Assembly (NCBI GenBank): GCA_031282355.1
Contig: JAITDW010000001.1
Coordinates: forward strand, 62,001 to 126,000
Source of the DNA: Candidatus Endomicrobiellum neotermitis
GTDB taxonomy: Bacteria > Elusimicrobiota > Endomicrobiia > Endomicrobiales > Endomicrobiaceae
DNA: 64,000 nucleotides
Direction: 5' to 3'
How positions within the stretch are numbered: the stretch's first letter is position 1; each line of letters begins with the position of its first letter. This document shows positions 9,578 to 18,360 of this stretch, piece by piece. Under the pieces are notes generated by a model. It was not told the DNA's origin, did not search any database, and saw nothing but the letters and a program-made list of their open reading frames with translations. The position numbers and the translations under genes were made by a program.

Positions 9578-9607
9578 ATTGTACTCAAAAAAAACAACTT
9601 AAGTCAA
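9578..9607 (-). promoter_or_regulatory. Putative sigma-70-type promoter for the tRNA pair
   Basis: On the minus strand TTGACT, an 18-base spacer and TACAAT precede the CAT tRNA by about 20 bases, a good fit to a housekeeping promoter for a stable-RNA gene. Seen by eye only. Confidence 0.5.
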
Positions 9608-9646
9608 ATAAACTATACATATTCTCCACGTTTTAATTAATAATTT

Positions 9647-11635
9647 TTACAATAGATCTGATGGCATAATTTCTATGCTTGTAAAAGTTCTAGAAAACTG
9701 TTTAAAGTTTTTTGATAATCCGACAAGTTTTATTATGTTTTCCTTATAACCTTTTATTATTATATGTTTTCTATAAAACCCATTCATTTTTGAAATATAT
9801 GCTGATGATGGTCCTAAAAGTTTTAATTCTAAATTATATTGCTTAATCAAATTTATAAGGATGATAGAAAGTTTTTCAGCTATTTTTTCAGCTATTTTCT
9901 CATTTTTATCTCTTATTGAAATTTTTGCTATATCACAGCATGGCGGATAAAATAATTGTCTTCTTTGTTCTATTTCAACCTTATAGAAAGATAAGAAATC
10001 ATGATTTTTTGCATATTTTATTGCATAATGTTGTGGATGTTTTGTTTGAACTATAACAGTACCATCTATATTCCCTCTACCACTACGACCTGCAACCTGT
10101 GTAATAAGCTGAAAAGTTCTTTCAGCAGCTTTAAAATCTGGAAGATATAACTGCATATCAGCATTTACCATGCATACTAAACTTACTTTAGGAAAATCAA
10201 ATCCTTTTGCTATCATTTGTGTTCCAAGTAGTATATCATATTCTCCATTTTTTATACCATTATAAGCTCTTTCATAGTTGTTTTTTGAAAAAGCTGTATC
10301 TCCATCAAGCCTAAAAATTTTCGCACTATTGAAGAGTCTTATCAATTCATCTTCAACTTTTTGAATACCTACACCAAAAATTGTTATATCGCTACTTTTA
10401 CATATAGAACATGTTATTGGGAGTTTTTTATTTTCCCCACAATAATGGCATTTTAGTAATTTTTGATTCTTATGAAAAACCATTGCAATAGAACATCTTG
10501 AACATTGATAAACACTAGCACATTTTTTACACATAACTACTGGAGAATAACCTCTACGATTTAAAAAAACAATTATTTGCTCATTTTTTAACAGAGTTTT
10601 TGATATTGCTTCTATTGTCTCAGGAAGAAGTGATCTAGATGAAAATGGTTTATTTTCTAAAGTTAAAATTTTTATTTCTGGAAATTTTTTTCTGCAAACT
10701 CGTTCATTTAATTCTATGAGAATTATTTTTTTTTCCAGGGCATTTTTATAACTTTCAAGAGATGGGGTAGCAGAACCAAAAATTACAACAGCATTATGAT
10801 ATTTCCCACGCCACTTAGCAATTTCTCTAGCATCATAAGATGGCTTTTGTTCCTGTTTATAAGCTTGATCATGTTCTTCATCAATAATTATAAGTCCTAA
10901 ATTTTCAAACGGAGCGAATATTGCTGATCTTGCTCCTATAGCTATTCTTATATCGTTATTTTTCATTTTAAAGAATAATCGATATTTCTCAATATTACTT
11001 ATACCACTATGCCATAGGCAAATGTTTTGTCCAAATTTTTCTGTCATAATATCCATAAATTGGATAGTAAGAGAAATTTCAGGAACAAGCATTATTATAT
11101 TCTTATTCTGTTTCAAAGCATATTTTATAGCGTTTGCATATATTTCTGTTTTTCCAGAAGCAGTTACTCCATGTATAAGAAAATTTGCAAAACAATTGTC
11201 TTGTAATTTTTTATTTATTAAATTAACTGCATTAATTTGATCTATACTCAGTATATATTTTTTATTTACAATTTTTTCACTCATAATTTCTTTATATTCC
11301 ATAGATTTTGTAGCAAGCTTTATAGTTGTAGGGATAATTAAAGCAAATGCCTCACCTAATGAACATATGTAATTTTTTGAAATGTAATTTGCAAGTTTTA
11401 TTGTTTCTTTGGTTATGAGAGGATTTTCATCTATAATTTTAATAATCTTTTTAAATTTAAATGTACTAGTATGTACTATATTTTTATATGAAAGCACATA
11501 AGAAATTAAAATCCTTCTTCCAAACTGAACTTTAACTCTTTTACCAATTATATGCTCTGGATCTATATCTTTAGGTGGAAGATAATAAAAATTTTTATTT
11601 AAAGGTAATGGGATAACAACTTCTAAAACTATCAC
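9647..11635 (-). CDS. priA: Primosomal replication restart helicase PriA
   Basis: Superfamily-2 3'-5' DNA helicase that reloads DnaB at stalled forks. The 662-residue protein has the N-terminal fork-binding domain, Walker A with GVTASGKTE near 155, the DEEH box, then a zinc region with paired cysteines (CKKCASVYQCSRC, CHYCG, CSICK) embedded in the helicase core. The C-terminal GRSGRG helicase motif VI and PriA tail follow. The start is GTG at 11635 and overlaps the stop of the upstream uracil-DNA glycosylase gene by 4 bases. Confidence 0.96.
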   Translation of the reverse strand: MIVLEVVIPLPLNKNFYYLPPKDIDPEHIIGKRVKVQFGRRILISYVLSYKNIVHTSTFKFKKIIKIIDENPLITKETIKLANYISKNYICSLGEAFALIIPTTIKLATKSMEYKEIMSEKIVNKKYILSIDQINAVNLINKKLQDNCFANFLIHGVTASGKTEIYANAIKYALKQNKNIIMLVPEISLTIQFMDIMTEKFGQNICLWHSGISNIEKYRLFFKMKNNDIRIAIGARSAIFAPFENLGLIIIDEEHDQAYKQEQKPSYDAREIAKWRGKYHNAVVIFGSATPSLESYKNALEKKIILIELNERVCRKKFPEIKILTLENKPFSSRSLLPETIEAISKTLLKNEQIIVFLNRRGYSPVVMCKKCASVYQCSRCSIAMVFHKNQKLLKCHYCGENKKLPITCSICKSSDITIFGVGIQKVEDELIRLFNSAKIFRLDGDTAFSKNNYERAYNGIKNGEYDILLGTQMIAKGFDFPKVSLVCMVNADMQLYLPDFKAAERTFQLITQVAGRSGRGNIDGTVIVQTKHPQHYAIKYAKNHDFLSFYKVEIEQRRQLFYPPCCDIAKISIRDKNEKIAEKIAEKLSIILINLIKQYNLELKLLGPSSAYISKMNGFYRKHIIIKGYKENIIKLVGLSKNFKQFSRTFTSIEIMPSDLL

Positions 11636-12372
11636 GTTTCTCTAATATCTTCTATAGAATGTATTACTTTTTTCATATCTTCCCAAATAAATTTTTTTAG
11701 ATTTGAATTTCTTAAAATGGCAGATGGGTGATATGTCGGCATAAGTTTTATATTTTTGTATTCTCTAAAGTTCCCTCTTATCTTACTTATAGGTTCTTCA
11801 GTGTTCAATATACTTTTTGTAGAAAATGCTCCTAAAGTAACAATAACTTTAGGATTAATAATTTCAATTTGCATATCTAGATATGGCTTACATGCTTTTA
11901 TCTCTTCAAAAGTTGGAGGTCTATCATTTGATCGTTTTTCAGGATTTAACGGATCAATCATAGGGTGACACTTTACTATATTTGTTATATATACTGTTTC
12001 TCTTGTTTGTCCCATTGCTTCAATAATTTTCGTAAGTAATTGTCCAGATTTTCCTACAAATGGATACCCTTTATGATCTTCATCATACCCAGGACCTTCT
12101 CCTATAAACATTAAAGATGCATTTGGAGATCCAACACCAAAAACAGCTTTTAAACGATTATTTCCCAAAGAACAATTTCTACAAATATTAACTTTTTTAT
12201 TTAATACTTCTAGCATATTCTTAGCTTCTGAAATTTGATAATCAAAAGTTTGTTTTTTGGACAATTCTTCATGAGTTGGTCTATAAATTTCGTTCTCTCC
12301 CCAATTGTTATATTCTTCAAGAGCTCTTTTTGTAAGTCTTAGCAACATTACTAAGTATTCTGATGAATCCAC
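11632..12372 (-). CDS. Family-4 (UDGa-type) uracil-DNA glycosylase
   Basis: Removes uracil from DNA in base-excision repair. The 246-residue protein has an approximately 60-residue N-terminal extension, then CRNCSLG, the active-site motif GEGPGYDED, the YITNIVKCHP region with the third cysteine, KACKPYL with the fourth and the C-terminal YHPSAILRN motif. Four cysteines match the 4Fe-4S cluster of family 4. It overlaps priA by 4 bases. In many bacteria coaBC (dfp) sits between rpoZ and priA; here this gene occupies that place and no coaBC is seen. Confidence 0.9.
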   Translation of the reverse strand: MDSSEYLVMLLRLTKRALEEYNNWGENEIYRPTHEELSKKQTFDYQISEAKNMLEVLNKKVNICRNCSLGNNRLKAVFGVGSPNASLMFIGEGPGYDEDHKGYPFVGKSGQLLTKIIEAMGQTRETVYITNIVKCHPMIDPLNPEKRSNDRPPTFEEIKACKPYLDMQIEIINPKVIVTLGAFSTKSILNTEEPISKIRGNFREYKNIKLMPTYHPSAILRNSNLKKFIWEDMKKVIHSIEDIRET

Positions 12373-12424
12373 TATTATTCCCTTGGTATTATTGTCGTAA
12401 ATATAATTTCCCCGTTGTTTTTTA

Positions 12425-12688
12425 TTATGCCGACGTTTTTTCTAAATCTACTAATTTCACTTCTTTCTTCACTTTTTTTTGTGTCTCTTCAATTTTCTCA
12501 TACGTTGCTACATTCGTTATAATATCATTTAATGCTTTGTTTATAAGCTGAGCTTGTGTAAGTTTTTTACAAGTTTCATCGTGTTTTATTATATCAATCC
12601 ATGACAATGCAAGTTTCACTATATCATACCTTCCCAAACATAATTGTGATATTTCAGGTCCTAAATAAACTTCATCTTTGAACTTCAT
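12425..12688 (-). CDS. rpoZ: RNA polymerase omega subunit
   Basis: An 87-residue protein. The central GRYDIVKLALSW matches the omega motif that contacts the beta' subunit, and NKALNDI matches the downstream helix. Position right after gmk is the classical gmk-rpoZ arrangement, which supports the call. Omega is small and divergent, so position carries part of the weight. A good Shine-Dalgarno site (GGAGGGAATAAGAA before ATG) fixes the start. Confidence 0.85.
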   Translation of the reverse strand: MKFKDEVYLGPEISQLCLGRYDIVKLALSWIDIIKHDETCKKLTQAQLINKALNDIITNVATYEKIEETQKKVKKEVKLVDLEKTSA

Positions 12689-12719
12689 TTCTTATTCCCT
12701 CCTTATTTATGGATGAAAT

Positions 12720-13289
12720 TCAGACTCTAATTCTGTATTTTAAAGATTTTAGAATCGTCTTCACTGCATATATAGTACTATTTAATCTTTCATTTATAAT
12801 AAGGTATTCATATCTATGGATATATCTTAATTCTTGTTTTGCGTTTTTAAGACGTAAATTTATTACCTTTGTGGATTCTTTATTTCTCATGATAAGTCTG
12901 TTTTTAAGAATATTTAAACTTGGAGTCATTATAAAAATCATGCATGCATTAACATATTGTTTTTTTATATTTACAGCTCCTTGAACATCAATTTCTAAAA
13001 GTATATTTTTCCCAGATTTTAACGTATTGTGTAATGAAGATCTTAATGTACCATAATAGTGACCATGCACTTTTGCCCATTCTACAAATTTATTTTCATT
13101 AATCATTTTTTCAAATATTAACTTACTAACAAAAAAATATTCTCTACCATCCTTTTCACCTTTCCTAGGTAATCTTGTTGTATATGATATAGAATATATT
13201 ATATTTTTACTAGCATCTACAATAGCTTTACATATAGTGGACTTACCTGCTCCTGAAGGTGCAGAAATAATTATTACATTACTCGACAC
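12720..13289 (-). CDS. gmk: Guanylate kinase
   Basis: Phosphorylates GMP to GDP. The P-loop SAPSGAGKST is at the N-terminus, followed by SYTTRLPRKGEKDGREYFFV (GMP-binding), FVEWAKVHGHYYGT, LLEIDVQGA and the C-terminal basic region. The track starts at an ATG (13364) inside the tRNA-Pro gene, which cannot be right. The GTG at 13289, or the adjacent TTG, gives about 189 residues beginning VSSNVIIISAPSG, as in other guanylate kinases. No strong Shine-Dalgarno site is seen. Confidence 0.92.
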   Translation of the reverse strand: MSSNVIIISAPSGAGKSTICKAIVDASKNIIYSISYTTRLPRKGEKDGREYFFVSKLIFEKMINENKFVEWAKVHGHYYGTLRSSLHNTLKSGKNILLEIDVQGAVNIKKQYVNACMIFIMTPSLNILKNRLIMRNKESTKVINLRLKNAKQELRYIHRYEYLIINERLNSTIYAVKTILKSLKYRIRV

Positions 13290-13339
13290 CAAGAATCCCA
13301 AAAATTCGTTTCTTTTCAAAATAGATCTCACAAAAAAAA

Positions 13340-13414
13340 TCGGGAAGGCGGGATTTGAACCCACAGCCTCCTGCTCCCAAAGCAGGCGCGATAACCAAAT
13401 TACGCTACTTCCCG
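13340..13414 (-). tRNA. tRNA-Pro (anticodon TGG)
   Basis: A 75-base cloverleaf. The acceptor CGGGAAG/CTTCCCG has the C1-G72 pair usual for proline tRNAs. The anticodon stem CCTGC/GCAGG encloses TTTGGGA, and the T-arm is GTGGG-TTCAAAT-CCCGC. The discriminator is A and CCA is not encoded. It sits immediately upstream of gmk and is probably co-transcribed with it. Confidence 0.95.
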
Positions 13415-13559
13415 CAAAATTATTTTTATAGTTTTTTTTATTTTATGATTTATTTAGAATTTTATTATATTTTTACATAAAAATAGGAACTGATTTAATA
13501 CGAAATACAACATCGTCATCATTTTATCATAAATTTCAGTACACATCGTGAATATATAA

Positions 13560-13587
13560 ATATTACTCAATTTTTTCATTATGTCAA
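13560..13587 (-). promoter_or_regulatory. Putative promoter upstream of tRNA-Pro and gmk
   Basis: On the minus strand TTGACA, a 16-base spacer and TAATAT, about 145 bases upstream of tRNA-Pro. The remainder of the 13415-13615 gap shows nothing else I recognise. Confidence 0.4.
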
Positions 13588-13615
13588 ATATTTTCTTACA
13601 CGTCAATGAATAACA

Positions 13616-14488
13616 TCAGTATATTATTTTACTTAATTGATATTCGATGATTCCTGCAGCACCGGCTCTTTTTAACGCTGGAATTATTTTTTTTACTGTT
13701 TTTTCTTCTACAATAACTTCAAGAGCGTACCAATTTTTATCACTAAGCTGTGATATCGTAGGTTTTTTCAATGCTGGAAGAATATCTGTAACTTTGCAGA
13801 GAGATGTAAATGGGACATTCATTTTTAAACCAACCATCCCTTCAGCTGCAAGGGCTCCGCTTAAAAGCATTGCTATATTTTCTATTTTCTCTCTTTTCCA
13901 ATCATTGTTTAATGCTTCTTTATTTGCAATAAACCTTGTAGTTGAAGTAAGTATTTCATCAACGATTCTCAAATTATTCGCTTTCAATGATAAACCTGTT
14001 TCTGTAAGTTCAACTATAGCATCAACAAATTTACCTGCTTTAGCTTCTGTTGCACCCCAAGAAAATTCTACTTCTGCTTTAATTTTATTCTTATTAAGGT
14101 ATTTTTTTGTGTAGTTTACCAACTCACTCGCAATGCGTGTCCCTTGCAAATCTTTCACAGATTTTATTTTTGAGTCCTCAGGTACAGCTAAAACCCATTT
14201 TACAGACTTAAACCCTGATTTTGAATAATTTAATTCACATATTTCCTCAATATTTGCACCACTCTCACAAATCCAATCATATCCGGCAAGTCCAGCATCA
14301 AAAAAACCATCTTGGACATATTTTGCCATTTCTTGTGAACGAATGAGCATTATTTCTAATTCATCATCATCAACTATGGGATAGTATGATCTTGATGATA
14401 TGTTCATATTTAAACCTGCTTTTCTAAATAATTCAAGTGTTGAATTTTGTAAACTTCCCTTTGGAAACCCAAACTTTAATTTATTCAT
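13616..14488 (-). CDS. hisG: ATP phosphoribosyltransferase HisG, long form
   Basis: Catalyses the first step of histidine synthesis (ATP plus PRPP). The 290-residue length and the C-terminal ACT-like regulatory domain (about 215-288) mark the long form, which does not need HisZ. The motifs [31 protein letters not shown] and [14 protein letters not shown] are family-typical. No other his genes are in the window, so HisG is either part of a dispersed pathway or isolated. It starts a few bases after the cvpA-like stop. Confidence 0.95.
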   Translation of the reverse strand: MNKLKFGFPKGSLQNSTLELFRKAGLNMNISSRSYYPIVDDDELEIMLIRSQEMAKYVQDGFFDAGLAGYDWICESGANIEEICELNYSKSGFKSVKWVLAVPEDSKIKSVKDLQGTRIASELVNYTKKYLNKNKIKAEVEFSWGATEAKAGKFVDAIVELTETGLSLKANNLRIVDEILTSTTRFIANKEALNNDWKREKIENIAMLLSGALAAEGMVGLKMNVPFTSLCKVTDILPALKKPTISQLSDKNWYALEVIVEEKTVKKIIPALKRAGAAGIIEYQLSKIIY

Positions 14489-14494
14489 TTATAT

Positions 14495-14974
14495 TTACAC
14501 ATTTCCTTTCCTTAATAATTGTTTTTTTATGTCATCACTTTTCTTCAACAACTTTATGGCATGATTTTTTAATGCAACTATGTCATATCGAATTACGTAA
14601 AATATACTTTTATGATGAATCACATATTTCTTCAAAGTATCAAAGTTTTTTTTAAGAATATTTATAGGAATAACTGTATTCACTAGCAATAAAAAACAAA
14701 TAAAAACAACTATTACACTAACAATTTTACCAAAAACATTTGGATAAAAAAAACTTACAAATTTCATCGCAAAACCACTACACACAGTAACAATGAGTAA
14801 AAATACTGTCATAAATACTAAGTTAAAGTCCATGATGCTATTACGGTACGAAAGGTATTTACAAGCAATCATAGTTGTTGTTAATCCTATAAAAATCAAA
14901 AAAAAAGTCTTTAATCCAACAAGACATCCAAACACAACCATTGTGACTATAACTATGGTAAATAATATATTTAT
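14495..14974 (-). CDS. CvpA-family membrane protein
   Basis: A hydrophobic protein with four predicted membrane segments followed by a basic amphipathic tail. The GCLVGLKTFF turn after the first segment resembles the conserved G-x-x-x-G-F turn of CvpA proteins. The track begins at the ATG at 14941, which truncates the first membrane helix and lacks a ribosome site. The frame stays open upstream, and an AAGGGG sits 8 bases before an ATA codon at 14974 that restores the helix (INILFTIVIVT). I extend to it as a possible non-standard start. Function is unknown; CvpA is linked to colicin V production and purF expression in E. coli. Confidence 0.55.
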   Translation of the reverse strand: MNILFTIVIVTMVVFGCLVGLKTFFLIFIGLTTTMIACKYLSYRNSIMDFNLVFMTVFLLIVTVCSGFAMKFVSFFYPNVFGKIVSVIVVFICFLLLVNTVIPINILKKNFDTLKKYVIHHKSIFYVIRYDIVALKNHAIKLLKKSDDIKKQLLRKGNV

Positions 14975-15057
14975 TGATAATACCCCTTTATATTTATATC
15001 TTAAAATACAAGTATATATTTTACAACGAATATGATATTATAGCATTGTAATCATTA

Positions 15058-15128
15058 GGGGCCATAGTTAAATGGAAAAACGTATCGTTCGCAACGATAA
15101 GGTGTGGGTTCGATTCCCATTGGCTCCA
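15058..15128 (+). tRNA. tRNA-Ala (anticodon CGC)
   Basis: A 71-base cloverleaf. The acceptor GGGGCCA/TGGCTCC contains the G3-U70 wobble pair, the main identity element of alanine tRNA. The D-stem is short (GTT/AAC), the anticodon stem TATCG/CGATA encloses TTCGCAA, and the T-arm is GTGGG-TTCGATT-CCCAT. The discriminator is A and CCA is not encoded. Anticodon CGC reads only GCG, an uncommon codon in an AT-rich genome. Confidence 0.92.
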
Positions 15129-15142
15129 TAACTACTAGGATA

Positions 15143-15319
15143 CTATTTTAGCAGATATTTATGACAATTTAAATTACAATGATGGCAACCATGTGAACCT
15201 TTACACAATAATACTACTTTTCTTATTAAACACTTTATCGTCAAAAAAATTAAGATAATTACAACTGACAATACTATTATGTTTTGAATCAATTTAAACT
15301 CCTTAGCATCATCATACAT
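15143..15319 (-). CDS. Small FeoB-associated Cys-rich membrane protein
   Basis: About 58 residues: one membrane segment (about 14-30), a short basic stretch, then a Cys/His-rich tail CKGSHGCHHCNLNCHK. This layout matches the small Cys-rich proteins that follow feoB in many anaerobes; their role is not established but metal handling is suspected. The track starts at a TTG inside feoB. I prefer the ATG at 15319 just after the feoB stop, although no clear ribosome site is seen, so translation may be coupled to feoB. Confidence 0.7.
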   Translation of the reverse strand: MYDDAKEFKLIQNIIVLSVVIILIFLTIKCLIRKVVLLCKGSHGCHHCNLNCHKYLLK

Positions 15320-15332
15320 ATTATATATCAAA

Positions 15333-17423
15333 TTATATACCAATTTTGAAAAATTTACCAAGTTGAAATACAATGAACGATGCTATCCATGCAAGACTTG
15401 TGTTCCCAACAATGAGCATAGTCAACCATTTATAATTAGATCCTGTTTCTTTGAAAAAAACTATAACAGTTGCTATACACGGTACATATATTAAACAAAA
15501 AATAAGGAATGTTATACCTTTGAGCGGTGACCAATTTTTATCTAATTCAAGTTTGCTTTTTAAAGACTGTGAATTTATAGCGTTAGTATTATTTTTTTCT
15601 ATAGAATAAATTGTGCCTAAAGTACTTATAATTAACTCTTTTGCAGCAAATCCAGCTATTAAAGCGGTTGCCTTGCTACCGTCCATACCTATTGGTTTAA
15701 ACAAAGGATCAATAACCTTTACAAATTGTTTGGCAATGCTAAATTTTGTTGACGTATTTTCAGAAGTTTTAAGACTCTTACTTGCAAGGATTTTGGGATA
15801 AGCAAACAACACCCATATTAAAATTGATACAGCAACAACTACTCCGGCAGTTTTTTTCACATAAAGCCAACCTTTTTCCCACATCTTTAGAAATAATACT
15901 TTAAAAGCTGGAATATGATAAGGTGGAAGTTCCATAATAAAATGTGTCTCTTGTCCTTTTATGATTGTCATGTTTAGTATTTTCGCAACGCTTAAAGCAA
16001 TAATGATGCTTAGAACATATACAGAAAACATTATAATTGCTTGGTATTTAACAGGGAAAAACACCCCAATAATTAAGGCAAACACTGGGAGTTTAGCACC
16101 ACATATCATAAACGGTACGATAAACATAGTTATAAGTCTATCTCTTTTAAAATCTAAAGTTCTTGTAGCAAGAATACCTGGTACTGCACATCCGTTAATT
16201 GAAATTATTAAAGGTAAAAATGATTTACCATGTAATCCAAATTTATTCATAATTTTGTCCATAATATAAACAGCTCTCGCCATATATCCAGAATCTTCGA
16301 AAAATGCAATTACAAAAAACATAAATAATATGAGAGGAAAAAATACTAAAACTCCACCTATACCACCAATTATTCCATCTACAATCATTGATTGTAAAAT
16401 TCCATCTGGAATAGTAACAATAGTTATTTTTTTTAACCATTCAAAAAATAAATTAAAAAGATTTATAACAGGTATTGAGAAAGTAAATGTGAATTTAAAA
16501 ATTACATACATAACTAATGCAAAAATTGGAAGTCCAAAATATCTATTTAAAACAAATTTATCTATAATATCCGTCATGTCGATTTTATTTTGATCTGTTT
16601 TTTTTATAACAATTTTTACAATGTTACTCACAAAAGAATAACGTTTGCTAATTATTATTATCTCTGCTTTCTCTCCAAAATATTTTTCGATATAGTTTCT
16701 ACCCATTTTAACGTTATACATTATGTTAGAGCAATTAGACACTTGTAAAATTAACCCTAAAATCGACGGCTCATTTTCCAAAAGTTTTAATGCAAGCCAA
16801 CTTTTAGGAAACTTTAACAATTTAGGATTTTTCATAATAATATTTTCAAGTTTATAAGTTTCATTTTTTATAATTTCACCGTAGTTTATTTTTGTGTTAG
16901 ATTGTTTCTTACACTTGTTTTTGTGAACATCAAGAATTAAATTAAGAACACTGTGAACTCCTATACCTTTATTAGCAATTGTATTAAATAGAGGGACTCC
17001 TAAAAGTTTAGACATCATTTTTTCATCAATAGTTTTTCCTTGAGAAAGTAAAACGTCAATCATATTTAAAGATATTATAATAGGAATATTTAACTCCGTA
17101 ATTTGAGTAAATAGGTAAAGATTTCGCTCAATATTAGATGCGTCAATTACATTAACTATAATATCTACGTTTCTATTCAAAAGAAAATCTCTTGCTACTA
17201 TTTCTTCATCAGAGTATGCAGAAAGACTATATATTCCAGGTAAATCAATAAAACTTATATTATATCCTTCATAATTTTTAAAGCCTTCTTTTTTTTCAAT
17301 CGTAACTCCTGGATAATTACCTATACGCTGTTTGGAACCAGTTAAAATATTAAAAATTGTTGATTTTCCACAATTTGGGTTACCAACAAGAACAACGGTA
17401 ATGTATTTATCAACAGTATTCAT
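15333..17423 (-). CDS. feoB: Ferrous iron transporter FeoB
   Basis: Inner-membrane Fe(II) transporter with a cytoplasmic GTPase domain. G1 GNPNCGKST is at about 15-23, the G3-type DLPG is near 58, NMID (the G4 motif) follows, then a helical linker and the FeoB membrane domain with NGCAVPGILATRT and CGAKLPVF, the conserved gate motifs. The length (about 696) is normal. The track starts at 17429, but GAGGG directly abuts that ATG. The second ATG, at 17423, has 6-base spacing and is preferred. The start overlaps the end of feoA, so the two are probably coupled. Confidence 0.96.
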   Translation of the reverse strand: MNTVDKYITVVLVGNPNCGKSTIFNILTGSKQRIGNYPGVTIEKKEGFKNYEGYNISFIDLPGIYSLSAYSDEEIVARDFLLNRNVDIIVNVIDASNIERNLYLFTQITELNIPIIISLNMIDVLLSQGKTIDEKMMSKLLGVPLFNTIANKGIGVHSVLNLILDVHKNKCKKQSNTKINYGEIIKNETYKLENIIMKNPKLLKFPKSWLALKLLENEPSILGLILQVSNCSNIMYNVKMGRNYIEKYFGEKAEIIIISKRYSFVSNIVKIVIKKTDQNKIDMTDIIDKFVLNRYFGLPIFALVMYVIFKFTFTFSIPVINLFNLFFEWLKKITIVTIPDGILQSMIVDGIIGGIGGVLVFFPLILFMFFVIAFFEDSGYMARAVYIMDKIMNKFGLHGKSFLPLIISINGCAVPGILATRTLDFKRDRLITMFIVPFMICGAKLPVFALIIGVFFPVKYQAIIMFSVYVLSIIIALSVAKILNMTIIKGQETHFIMELPPYHIPAFKVLFLKMWEKGWLYVKKTAGVVVAVSILIWVLFAYPKILASKSLKTSENTSTKFSIAKQFVKVIDPLFKPIGMDGSKATALIAGFAAKELIISTLGTIYSIEKNNTNAINSQSLKSKLELDKNWSPLKGITFLIFCLIYVPCIATVIVFFKETGSNYKWLTMLIVGNTSLAWIASFIVFQLGKFFKIGI

Positions 17424-17757
17424 TACCATCCCTCTTTAAAAAAATATGTTTAGCAATTTTATCACTCAAAATAATTTTTGATCCCTTTACTTTAACTATT
17501 GTACATCCCTTGTTTTTTATATTTGAGATCACAATTAATTTTTCACTTGGAATAAACCCCATTTCAAGAAGCCTGTAATATGATTTTTTATCACAATTCA
17601 CAATGATAAATTTGTAGCTTCCAGGAACCGCATTACTTAATACTGTTAGTTTATTGTCATAGATATCTGATTTAGATTTTTCATACTTAATATTTATAAA
17701 ATTGCTAAACAAAAACTGATAAAACTTGTAAAAAGATCTTATGATCATTGCAACCAT
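17410..17757 (-). CDS. feoA: FeoA-domain protein
   Basis: Small SH3-like partner of FeoB. About 115 residues: an N-terminal extension of about 45 residues, then the FeoA domain LTVLSNAVPGSYKFIIV, with RLLEMGFIPSEKL and KGSKIILSDKIAKHIFL. The track starts upstream at 17814. I prefer the ATG at 17757, preceded by GAGG at good spacing. It overlaps feoB by a few bases. The N-terminal extension is unusual, since stand-alone FeoA is normally about 75-85 residues. Confidence 0.88.
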   Translation of the reverse strand: MVAMIIRSFYKFYQFLFSNFINIKYEKSKSDIYDNKLTVLSNAVPGSYKFIIVNCDKKSYYRLLEMGFIPSEKLIVISNIKNKGCTIVKVKGSKIILSDKIAKHIFLKRDGNEYC

Positions 17758-17835
17758 ACTTACCTCATAATTTTTGAAATAATATTTTACAATATTGCTT
17801 ATAATAAAACACAATATATAATTAATATCAATAAT

Positions 17836-17854
17836 TTATATATCGATTATATAA
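17836..17854. promoter_or_regulatory. AT-rich imperfect palindrome upstream of feoA
   Basis: TTATATATCGATTATATAA lies between the dtxR stop and the feoA start. It is a plausible metalloregulator site by position, but the base composition makes such near-palindromes common, so support is weak. Confidence 0.2.
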
Positions 17855-17871
17855 ACGCATTATATAATTAT

Positions 17872-18339
17872 TTACATTTTCCCAATTTTTAAATATTTTT
17901 TTAGACTGGTAATATTTTTGTCATCTTTTAAAAAACACATTTTCAAAAATTTATATAATCTCTCAAATCTATGTATCGTCATTGAACTGATGACGTGTTC
18001 TATTTCACAAGCTTCTTTAATTGCAATTTCATTTTTCACAAACAGTAACTTGTTTAAAAAATTACTTAACACATCATGTTTCTTTTGAACTCTAGAAGCT
18101 ATCTTTAATCCTTCGTAAGTTAAATCAACATATCCATATTTTTCATGTATTGTTAATCCGTTTTTTGTCAAAAAATTTACTGCGACATTGACACTTGAAT
18201 TTTTAACATTTAAATATTTTGCAATATCAACGATTCTTGCATACTTTTTTATTTTTTTTAAAGTTGCGATGGTTTCTAGATAATCTTCAAGAGAAGCGCT
18301 TAAATCTCTAATACATTTATTTTTTTTTAGTTTCTTCAT
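17872..18339 (-). CDS. DtxR/MntR-family metal-dependent transcriptional regulator
   Basis: A 155-residue regulator placed just upstream of feoAB. The N-terminal winged helix is recognisable (SLEDYLETIATLKK, RIVDIAKYLNVKNSSVNVAVNFLTKNGLTIHEKYGYVDLTYEG). The dimerisation and metal-binding part carries KKHDVL, ACEIEH and related Cys/Glu/His ligands as in DtxR, IdeR and MntR. The C-terminal SH3-like domain is absent, as in MntR. Iron is the likely co-repressor because of the feo neighbours, but manganese cannot be excluded from sequence. Its promoter carries a perfect inverted repeat (separate entry), suggesting autoregulation. Confidence 0.9.
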   Translation of the reverse strand: MKKLKKNKCIRDLSASLEDYLETIATLKKIKKYARIVDIAKYLNVKNSSVNVAVNFLTKNGLTIHEKYGYVDLTYEGLKIASRVQKKHDVLSNFLNKLLFVKNEIAIKEACEIEHVISSMTIHRFERLYKFLKMCFLKDDKNITSLKKYLKIGKM

Positions 18340-18360
18340 TAAATTATTACCATAAGTGTA

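Noticed and set aside
13290-13364. Track start of gmk at 13364
   Set aside because: The extra 25 codons lie partly inside tRNA-Pro and do not resemble guanylate kinase.
13647-14114. 155-residue plus-strand ORF
   Set aside because: It is wholly antisense to hisG, whose family motifs are clear. Long antisense ORFs are expected from AT-rich codon bias.
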